A stretch of DNA of 36,999 nucleotides from assembly GCA_039024435.1 (NCBI GenBank), contig JBCCQH010000077.1, positions 1 to 36,999 of the forward strand, read 5' to 3'. Source of the stretch: JBCCQH01 sp039024435 (GTDB lineage Bacteria; Bacteroidota; Bacteroidia; J057; JADKCL01). The position numbers and the translations under genes were made by a program. Below the pieces are notes generated by a model. That model was not told where the DNA came from and did no database searches. It was given only the letters and a program-made list of their open reading frames with translations. Below, piece after piece: positions 1 to 6,016 of this stretch; position 1 is the first letter of the stretch; the number at the start of each line of letters is the position of its first letter.

Positions 1-60
1 CCTGCCGAACCCACTTCGGCGGGATTGCTCGTCGGGAAATTGGGCGATAAAGTTGAATAG
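1..60 (+). CDS. Possible 3' end of a truncated gene
   Basis: Frame 1 is open from the window edge to a TAG at 58-60 and encodes only 19 residues (PAEPTSAGLLVGKLGDKVE). The stretch also contains a 6-bp hairpin (4-9 with 15-20). This could be the C-terminal end of a protein whose body lies outside the window, or chance. No family can be assigned. Confidence 0.15.
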   Translation, partial: PAEPTSAGLLVGKLGDKVE

Positions 61-120
61 ATTCATGGGCAGATTCGAGCTTTGGCCGCAATCTCAACCC
101 GCCGATTGACATCTCGTGTC

Positions 121-160
121 AAAAGCCGTGGCAAAAGCCGTGGCAAAAGCCGTGGCAAAG
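121..160. repeat. 12-bp tandem repeat, three units
   Basis: The unit AAAAGCCGTGGC occurs three times without mismatch (121-156) and is followed by the start of a fourth unit. It sits just before the first copy of the dispersed repeat. It is too short and lacks spacers, so it is not a CRISPR; it is more likely a slippage or microsatellite tract, and 12 bp keeps reading frame if it is coding. Confidence 0.8.
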
Positions 161-176
161 TTACGGACAAGCATAT

Positions 177-320
177 TGTCAAATTTGCTAGCGCAGATTT
201 TTTTGTCCATCAAAGCTCATTCTGGAGTCCATAGCCCGAGCTAGGGGCGAAAAAATAGCTGAAGAGAGGCGGAAAAAGGTGCCCTGACAAAATCGCAGCA
301 TTAAATTCAAACAGCTTTTA
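177..320 (+). repeat. Dispersed ~145-bp repeat, copy 1
   Basis: This block is nearly identical over its first ~55 nt to the block starting at 1418 (two differences) and clearly related to the one starting at 4338. Shared landmarks are AAATTTGC, GCAGATTTTTT, GCTCATTCTGGAGTCCAT, a GCGGAAAAA segment and a final TCGCAG.ATTAAA. If one T is removed from its run of seven, the frame reads ADFLS, KAHSGVH, SPS, AEK and ends SQH-stop, matching the other copies but with two internal stops. It is therefore likely a decayed coding or mobile remnant. It ends about 100 bp before the peptidase-like gene at 423. Confidence 0.8.
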
Positions 321-422
321 ACAATTTCCCGGAATAAAATTGTCTTCCACTCTGGTCAAAAGGTAGTCCGAGGAATCTGCATAAATAATCTTAACTTACT
401 GTATGTCTCAATCCAATCCTTG

Positions 423-1394
423 ATGAAACAACCAGCGCTGGACCCGACACATAACCTCTCTGAGTGGGAAAAACGACGTTCGCGTACCCTCAAGGTAGCG
501 AAAAGCAAGTCCTCTCCAGCGCAACTTCGCCTGGCCAAACTACAGCAACGCGCTGACGAAAAAACCCGGCATAGCTCCACCGCTCGAATCCAGGCGCTCA
601 TTCCCTCAGCGCGCCCAACCGGTCCGGTCATGCAGCGGCTGATCCTGAAGGCTCCGATTGAAGCCCCGGCCAACGCCGGTAACGATGTCGCCATCCACGA
701 TGCCGCCGACGATTACGAAATGATCGAAAGTGGCCGAACTGTCGAAAAACGTGCCAATCCCGCCGTCTGGCAAACCGGGGACCAGGCAAGAAAGGCCCGC
801 ACTTCACTCATGAAAGGACTCAGCAACCAGAGCCAAAAGAAAATCGGTAAGAAAGAGGACATCACCGTGATTTCCCATGGCTCTAGGCCCGAAGACGCCG
901 AACAAGGTAAGATCGCTGGCACAACCATGAACCGTTGGGCAAAGGTGATCGAGAGCTACCTCCCCCCCCGCTATTCCGGCAAGATTTTTCTAGATGCCTG
1001 CTACACTGCTGCCCGCCGGATCCGACAGGGAGCGGGTGGCCGCTACCACGCCGTTCCAGGAACCAGCAATATTGAACGCCTTGCCGCCGCCTTGAACAGC
1101 ATGGCCAAGTCAACCGTGTACGGTAACCTCGCAGCATCCGCCACTGTGATCCACGGCGGCGGCATTGTTCCGGACGAAGAACAGAGCGGAGACTACCGGG
1201 ATGACATGGATTTATACCGCTTCTACCGCCAAGAACACGGCGCCAATCAAGTCCACTCGGAAAACTTCATCATTGATAACATCAACTACTACCTGTACGG
1301 AACCGGCACCTGGGTCATCACCCGCCCCAAATACGCCAAAACAAAAACGAACGGTCCAAACACAAATTATCAGACGACCGATTCGTACTTCTAA
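423..1394 (+). CDS. Clan CD (caspase-fold) peptidase-like protein with eCIS-type leader
   Basis: This 323-residue protein is predicted to be a cysteine peptidase. ATG 423 is preferred over the TTG three bases upstream. What is seen: a basic, low-complexity N-terminus (1-70) with SSPAQLRLAKLQQRAD and, further on, PVMQR, then a domain with a hydrophobic strand ending in ISHGS (His152) and a second ending in FLDACYTA (Cys193), followed by SNIERLAAAL and a glycine-rich end. Hydrophobic strand-HG then hydrophobic strand-AC, about 40 residues apart, is the dyad layout of clan CD peptidases (caspase, C80, CHAT). The leader resembles the 'SP..L..LQ..AD...QR' segments found before the DUF4157 domain of eCIS-associated proteins, but no DUF4157 core (HExxH) is present. 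There is no signal peptide. The gene lies alone between two direct repeats, which suggests acquisition. The exact peptidase family and delivery by an eCIS are inference. Confidence 0.6.
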   Translation: MKQPALDPTHNLSEWEKRRSRTLKVAKSKSSPAQLRLAKLQQRADEKTRHSSTARIQALIPSARPTGPVMQRLILKAPIEAPANAGNDVAIHDAADDYEMIESGRTVEKRANPAVWQTGDQARKARTSLMKGLSNQSQKKIGKKEDITVISHGSRPEDAEQGKIAGTTMNRWAKVIESYLPPRYSGKIFLDACYTAARRIRQGAGGRYHAVPGTSNIERLAAALNSMAKSTVYGNLAASATVIHGGGIVPDEEQSGDYRDDMDLYRFYRQEHGANQVHSENFIIDNINYYLYGTGTWVITRPKYAKTKTNGPNTNYQTTDSYF

Positions 1395-1556
1395 AAGGCG
1401 GTTTAAAATTGATTTGTAAAATTTGCTAGCGCAGATTTTTTTGTCCAAAAAAGCTCATTCTGGAGTCCATAGCTAGAGACATGAGCGAGAAAATATCGGA
1501 AGAGGGGCGGAAAAACATGCCCTAGCAAAATCGCAGGATTAAATGTAAACAACCTC
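1395..1556 (+). repeat. Dispersed ~160-bp repeat, copy 2
   Basis: This copy begins immediately after the stop codon of the peptidase-like gene with AAGGCGGTTTAAAATT, a start shared with copy 3 but not copy 1. It lies in the same orientation as copies 1 and 3. After correction of the same T-run it reads ADFLS, KKAHSGVHS, stop, then AEKHALAKSQD-stop. It lies downstream of the plus-strand gene and beside the 3' end of the minus-strand photolyase, so it cannot simply be a promoter for a neighbouring gene. Confidence 0.8.
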
Positions 1557-1565
1557 TAAGCCAAC

Positions 1566-2921
1566 TCACTTCACCAACGCCGCATCCGCCTGGGCCAGTC
1601 CGGCTTTGTAGGTGTCCAGGCAACGCTGCCGGGCCATTTTGTGGTCCACAATCGGCTCAGGATAGCTCACACTTTGGTATTCGGGCACCCACTTTTTGAT
1701 GTACTGGAAATTCTTGTCGAACTTCTTCTGCTGCGAGTACGGATTGAACACCCGGAAGTACGGGGCCGCATCGGTGCCGCTGCCCGCCGCCCATTGCCAG
1801 CCGCCATTGTTGCTCGCCAGTTCAAAATCCAGCAATTTTTCCGCGAAATAAGCTTCGCCCCAGCGCCAATCGATCAGCAGGTGTTTGGTGAGGAAACTGG
1901 CCACGATCATCCGCACCCGGTTGTGCATAAAACCGGTCGCATTCAGTTCTCGCATACCGGCATCCACGATCGGGTAGCCGGTTCGCCCCTCTTTCCAAGC
2001 GGCAAATTCTTCCTCGTTGTTGCGCCACGGGATAAAGCTGTACTTTTCCCGAAACGGCCCCTCCGCCACGTGGGGGAAATGCTGCAAGATCATCGAATAG
2101 AAGTCCCGCCAAATCAACTCGGTCAGGAAGGTATCATTGAGCCGCTGGGCCCGGCGCGCCTTTTCCCGAATGCTGATCGTCCCGAAGCGGAAATGAATGC
2201 CCAAGCGCGAGGTCCCGCGCTGCGCGGGAAAATTGCGTGTCTCATCGTATTCTCGGATCAGGTCTCGCGGAACTTCTTTGTCCGGGAATGTAATCTCTGA
2301 AGGTGAAAAACCCATTTCGTCCAAGCCGATCATGGGCAAGATTTCGCCCCGATAAAAACTGTCGAAGTGCTCCTCGGTCGGAAAAGAGCGGAAATGGTAA
2401 GAAATCTCTCCCTGCGGCGTACTGATCATTTTTTCGTGCAACACCCGCTTCCACATCCGGCTGTAGGGCGTAAACACTACGTAGGGTGTGCCGTCATCTT
2501 TCACCACTTCATTTCCGTCGAAAATCACGTGGTCCTTGAAATCGCGCCACGCGATGCACCGCTCCTCCAGCAGCGCCTGCAGCGCCGAATCGCGGTTCCG
2601 GGCGTAAGGCTCGTAGTCGCGGTTGGTGTAGACCGCCTTGACGTCGTACTCCGCCAGCAGTTCTGGCCAGATCTCCGACGGCTTGCCGTAGCGGACTTCC
2701 ATCGGTGCGCCCATTTCCTGCAATTGACCGTGCATCCCGGAAATTGCGTGGTGGATGAATTCCACCCGGGCATCCTGGGGATCGTTCAACTCATCGAGGA
2801 TCTCCCGGTCAAAAATGAACAGCGGCAATACGGGGGCGCTGTCTTTTAGGGCGGCAAACAGGCCGGCGTTGTCCTCTAGGCGCAGGTCGCGCCGAAACCA
2901 AAAAATCGTGATCTGCGGCAT
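1566..2921 (-). CDS. phrB: Deoxyribodipyrimidine photolyase (class I CPD type)
   Basis: The protein uses FAD and light to split UV-induced cyclobutane pyrimidine dimers in DNA. Its 451 residues are a normal length. The N-terminal alpha/beta photolyase domain opens with WFRRDLRLEDNAGL. The C-terminal FAD domain carries the family signatures LIWRDFY, RTGYPIVDAGMREL, GFMHNRVRM and SNNGGWQWAAGSGTDAAPYF, which closely parallel E. coli PhrB. The start is the ATG at 2921. It follows the monooxygenase-like gene on the same strand by 58 bp, so the two are probably co-transcribed. A cryptochrome without repair activity cannot be excluded from sequence alone. Confidence 0.95.
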   Translation of the reverse strand: MPQITIFWFRRDLRLEDNAGLFAALKDSAPVLPLFIFDREILDELNDPQDARVEFIHHAISGMHGQLQEMGAPMEVRYGKPSEIWPELLAEYDVKAVYTNRDYEPYARNRDSALQALLEERCIAWRDFKDHVIFDGNEVVKDDGTPYVVFTPYSRMWKRVLHEKMISTPQGEISYHFRSFPTEEHFDSFYRGEILPMIGLDEMGFSPSEITFPDKEVPRDLIREYDETRNFPAQRGTSRLGIHFRFGTISIREKARRAQRLNDTFLTELIWRDFYSMILQHFPHVAEGPFREKYSFIPWRNNEEEFAAWKEGRTGYPIVDAGMRELNATGFMHNRVRMIVASFLTKHLLIDWRWGEAYFAEKLLDFELASNNGGWQWAAGSGTDAAPYFRVFNPYSQQKKFDKNFQYIKKWVPEYQSVSYPEPIVDHKMARQRCLDTYKAGLAQADAALVK

Positions 2922-2979
2922 AAACTCAAAGCTTTATCACGGAACAGCACCATCCCGGGAATTGTTTGTGTCCGGTCCG

Positions 2980-4071
2980 TCATTTCTGGCTTTGGGCCAA
3001 TGTTTCCGCGCGACCGTGTTGTCCCCGGGCCGCAATCACTCCGGCAAGGTAGTGCGCATCCTCCCCGACACCCCCCATGGAGGAGGAATTGGCGCGGTAG
3101 AGCGTCTTCAGGCCGATGAAATACAGACCGGGCGCTTCCGCAACTACTCCGCGGGAATGCCGAGGCCGCCCATCTTCCCCGAAAATGTCCAGCGCAATCC
3201 AGTCAAATTTCTGTTGGTAACCCGTCGCCCAAATCACTGACTCGATATCGTCTACCGCACTGCCATCGGCAAAGCGGAAGCCGCCCTCCGCGTAGGCAGT
3301 CAACTTGGGTTTGTGGATGAGGCCCGCTTCGGCCACGATGTCCTTCAACCGCTCACCGATCAGGGCATCGCCGCGGTCGCGGTGCTTGAACACCCGCCGG
3401 CCCAGCCAGGAATCCCAGCGCATGCGGATCACCCCCGTCCGGTAAAACCACCAATAGATGTCCCGGCCGAGAATGCGCCGGGGAAAACTGCCCGGGTCCC
3501 GCCCCGCGAGGTAGGTTTTGCGGCCGGTCCCGGCGACTTCCCGGGCGATCTGGCTCCCCGAAGCACCGGCTCCCACCACCATGACCGGCCCCGACGCCAG
3601 AGAACCCGGATCGCGGTATGCGCGGGTGTGCATTTGCGGGATGTCGGCCGGCAACGCTTCGGCCAGAGCTGGCACCGCCGGAACATTAAATGGCCCGGTG
3701 GCTACCACCACCCGCTGGGTGGGCAAGGGACCTTCGGAAGTCGACAATTGAAATCCAGAACCGGTTTTTTGCAACTGCGTGACCCGGACTCCCGAGCGGA
3801 CCGGCAGGGAAAAGCGTGCGGCGTAGGCTTCCAAGTAATCGGCCGCCTCATCCTTGGCCGGAATGTGGCCTTTGGGAGCGGGAAAATCCCAACCGGGCAA
3901 ATTGTTGTACTCCGCCGGGGAAAACAACCGCAGAGATTTCCAGCGGGTGCGCCAGTTGTCCCCAATGCGGGCGTGGGCATCGAGGACGACGTGCGCTACC
4001 CCGGCCCGCTGCAGTTCGTAGCTCATGGCCAGCCCCGCCTGCCCCGCACCCACAATTACGAGATTTTCCAT
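2980..4071 (-). CDS. FAD/NAD(P)-binding flavin monooxygenase-like protein (CzcO-like)
   Basis: This 363-residue flavoprotein has two dinucleotide-binding folds: GAGQAG at residues 8-13 for FAD and GAGASG at 167-172 for NAD(P)H. Between them lies IPQMHTRAY (His148), a variant of the FxGxxxHxxxY fingerprint of flavin-containing and Baeyer-Villiger monooxygenases. GDNWRTRW after the first fold and VIWATGY near the C-terminus are also typical of the group. The substrate is unknown. It is likely cytosolic, as no signal or membrane segment is visible. It lies upstream of the photolyase on the same strand. Its ATG is 4 nt from a TAATTTTA box (4076-4083), so the transcript may be leaderless. Confidence 0.85.
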   Translation of the reverse strand: MENLVIVGAGQAGLAMSYELQRAGVAHVVLDAHARIGDNWRTRWKSLRLFSPAEYNNLPGWDFPAPKGHIPAKDEAADYLEAYAARFSLPVRSGVRVTQLQKTGSGFQLSTSEGPLPTQRVVVATGPFNVPAVPALAEALPADIPQMHTRAYRDPGSLASGPVMVVGAGASGSQIAREVAGTGRKTYLAGRDPGSFPRRILGRDIYWWFYRTGVIRMRWDSWLGRRVFKHRDRGDALIGERLKDIVAEAGLIHKPKLTAYAEGGFRFADGSAVDDIESVIWATGYQQKFDWIALDIFGEDGRPRHSRGVVAEAPGLYFIGLKTLYRANSSSMGGVGEDAHYLAGVIAARGQHGRAETLAQSQK

Positions 4072-4075
4072 GCTT

Positions 4076-4083
4076 TAAAATTA
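4076..4083 (-). promoter_or_regulatory. -7-type promoter element of the monooxygenase-photolyase pair
   Basis: On the minus strand TAATTTTA matches the Bacteroidota -7 consensus TAnnTTTG except at the last base. It is followed by four bases and then the ATG. A TTG lies about 20 nt upstream as a possible -33 element. The start of transcription would fall at or near the start codon. Confidence 0.45.
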
Positions 4084-4514
4084 GCCCCGTTTTGAGCGCA
4101 TTGCAACCAAAAATCGCGCAGTGGCGGTCACTTTTGCGTCACCTCAATTCAGAAAAACCGTTTGAAGCTGGTTTATGCAATTGGCCATCACCAGATTGGG
4201 TTGAACCGCCTTGGAACAATCGCCAAGCGAAGGACCGGAATCACCGGCGGTAGAGCGTCGGGAAACTTTTTGTTATTGGGCATTATTGAATATATTGGAT
4301 TGGGAAAAATTAAAAGGCTGTTTAAAATTAATTCGTGAAATTTGCCCCCGCAGATTTTTTGTCAGCTAAGGCTCATTTTGGAGTCCATGGTCCGAGCTAT
4401 GGATGCAACATTGGCCTCGCAGTGGCGGAAAAAAATGCCTTGGAAGAGTTGCAGGATTAAACTTGGAACGCCTCGAAAAACGATTTCGAACTACATTACC
4501 CGCAATTGACTCAA
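4084..4514. other. Intergenic region between divergent monooxygenase and sigma-factor genes
   Basis: About 430 bp without a convincing gene apart from the third repeat copy. The stretch 4084-4311 shows nothing recognisable. The promoter of the sigma-factor gene must lie in or after the repeat, but no clear TAnnTTTG box was found there. Confidence 0.5.
4312..4477 (+). repeat. Dispersed ~160-bp repeat, copy 3, with an open reading frame
   Basis: This is the most diverged copy. It starts AAAAGGCTGTTTAAAATT like copy 2 and keeps the landmarks GCAGATTTTTT, GGAGTCCAT, GGCGGAAAAA and GCAGGATTAAA. It has six Ts where copies 1 and 2 have seven. As a result the frame from GTG 4335 to TAA 4458-4460 is uninterrupted: 41 residues that include FAPADFLSAKAHFGVHGPS and end AEKNALEELQD. 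The other copies look like broken versions of this frame. Whether it is translated is unknown. It ends about 40 bp before the sigma-factor start. Confidence 0.75.
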
Positions 4515-5132
4515 ATGCCCTACTCGGACAAATCGGACGAGAAACTGCTGGAGCTATACCGCGATACCCGAGACAAAGGCATCGTATTCGCCCTGTTCGA
4601 ACGCTATCGCGACGTATTCATTGCTTTGGTACTCAAGATGACCCGTAGCCAGGCCGATACTGAAGATGTCCTCTCCGGGGTCGTTATCGATTTGTTCGAT
4701 GATCTCCTAAAATTCAAAGTTCGCAACTTCTTCGCATTTACTTACACCAAGACCCGGCGAAAAACACTGACCTTTCTCCAAAAGCGGGGCCGAACTGAGG
4801 TTGTGGATATGTTTGATGAAAAATTTCCCGAACATCCTGTGGAAAAACCTGACCTCAGCCGTCTGGACAATGAGCAAAAAGAAAAAGCGCAAAAGATCCT
4901 CGCGGATTGTTTTGAAAGTCTAAATGAGATCCAAAAGAAGACGCTGCACCTATTCTACTACTACCGAGATGAGAAAGGTAAATACGGCATGCGCTACAAA
5001 AAGATTGAAAAGCGGGCCAACCTTACCGAACGACAAGTAAAAACGGGCATTGAAACCGGCCGTCGGAAGCTGAAAAAATGCCTCGAAAAAAACGGGATCC
5101 GAGGACTTGATGACTACTATAATCCAGATTGA
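4515..5132 (+). CDS. ECF-type RNA polymerase sigma factor
   Basis: This 205-residue protein has a sigma-70 region 2-like half (about 10-90; KGIVFALFERYRDVF, followed by an acidic DTEDVLSGVVIDLFD segment) and a region 4-like helix-turn-helix half (about 115-195; ALNQ-type core replaced by FESLNEIQKKTLHLFY, then YKKIEKRANLTERQVKTGIE and GRRKLKKCL). Length and layout fit extracytoplasmic-function sigma factors, although sequence similarity is remote. The ATG at 4515 is preferred over a TTG nine bases earlier. It is followed after 36 bp by a zinc-finger membrane protein typical of a cognate anti-sigma factor, so the two probably form an operon. Confidence 0.85.
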   Translation: MPYSDKSDEKLLELYRDTRDKGIVFALFERYRDVFIALVLKMTRSQADTEDVLSGVVIDLFDDLLKFKVRNFFAFTYTKTRRKTLTFLQKRGRTEVVDMFDEKFPEHPVEKPDLSRLDNEQKEKAQKILADCFESLNEIQKKTLHLFYYYRDEKGKYGMRYKKIEKRANLTERQVKTGIETGRRKLKKCLEKNGIRGLDDYYNPD

Positions 5133-5168
5133 TTGCGCGAATGAACCCAAAAGTCCAAATGAATATCC

Positions 5169-6008
5169 ATGGAAAATTCTACGCAAAGTCAATTTTTCTT
5201 TGGCCGGGAGCACCTGACCGGAAAAGAGTTGCGCAAATACGTTCGCGACACGCTGCCGGAAGATACCGCCCAAGGGATTGAATATCACCTTGCCGATTGT
5301 ACCGCCTGCCGGGATGCGGTCGAGGTGATGCGCGAAAAAGGTCCGGAAGTATTTGACCAAATCGCGGCCGGAATCGATGCCAAAGTCCGCCGTCACTTGG
5401 CCGAAGCAGCCCAAAATGGGGAAGCTGCCCCCCCTCAGAATGAGCCCCCGGTACGGTCCTTGCCCGACCGCCGGGGCCGCATAACCAAATTTTACCCCGC
5501 TGCGGCCGCCATCGCCATGCTGTTTGTGGTCGGCTATATTTTCTTCCTTCAAGGCCCCAATGCAAGCGACCGCTTCCGCAGCGATTACTTCCCGCAAACT
5601 GAGCGGCTCACGCTTGCCAAACTGGACGCCGCTCCGGATGATTCACCCTTCAAACTTGCCCTGGAACACTACGGCAACCAGGACTATCTTGCCGCCCGGG
5701 AAAAATTTTCTGAAGCCCTCACCGCACAATCGGAAAAAGCGGACATTGCGCGGGTCTACCTCGCCGACATCGATCTGATTGAAGGAAAACCCCAGGCGGC
5801 CATCGAGGGATTCAACCAATTTATCGCTCCTGATTCTACCAGCGATGCGGCCTGGGACGTGCGCTGGTTCCGGGCCCAGGCCTACTTCGAGCTGGAACAG
5901 TACGATCGGCTCGCAGAGGAATTGCGGGCATTCGAACGGGATGGCCCGCCCAAACGCAAAAAACGCGCCCAAGAAGCCCAGAAAGATCTCCGAACGCTGC
6001 GGGAGTAA
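5169..6008 (+). CDS. Membrane anti-sigma-like protein: zinc finger, TM, periplasmic TPR
   Basis: This 279-residue protein probably binds and inhibits the sigma factor encoded just upstream. Residues 1-60 hold a ZAS/zf-HC2-like motif, His40-x3-Cys44-x2-Cys47, with His15 as possible fourth ligand. A proline-rich linker leads to a single hydrophobic segment at about 110-127. The C-terminal half (about 155-279) is helical with TPR-like pairs such as ALEHYGNQDYLAAREKFSEA. The expected topology is zinc finger inside, TPR domain in the periplasm. A periplasmic TPR sensor instead of an enzyme or binding domain is seen in Bacteroidota next to CHAT genes. The gene ends 8 bp from the 3' end of the convergent CHAT gene. 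Confidence 0.75.
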   Translation: MENSTQSQFFFGREHLTGKELRKYVRDTLPEDTAQGIEYHLADCTACRDAVEVMREKGPEVFDQIAAGIDAKVRRHLAEAAQNGEAAPPQNEPPVRSLPDRRGRITKFYPAAAAIAMLFVVGYIFFLQGPNASDRFRSDYFPQTERLTLAKLDAAPDDSPFKLALEHYGNQDYLAAREKFSEALTAQSEKADIARVYLADIDLIEGKPQAAIEGFNQFIAPDSTSDAAWDVRWFRAQAYFELEQYDRLAEELRAFERDGPPKRKKRAQEAQKDLRTLRE

Positions 6009-6016
6009 TTCTCAAG

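Noticed and set aside
121..160. CRISPR array
   Set aside because: Repeat units are 12 bp, directly adjacent and without spacers; no cas genes are in the window.
423..1394. DUF4157 (eCIS core) metallopeptidase
   Set aside because: Only the leader-like segment resembles these proteins; the HExxH motif and the core domain are absent.
4312..4477. Promoter region shared by repeat copies
   Set aside because: Copy 2 is downstream of a plus-strand gene and faces the end of a minus-strand gene, so a purely promoter role does not explain all copies.
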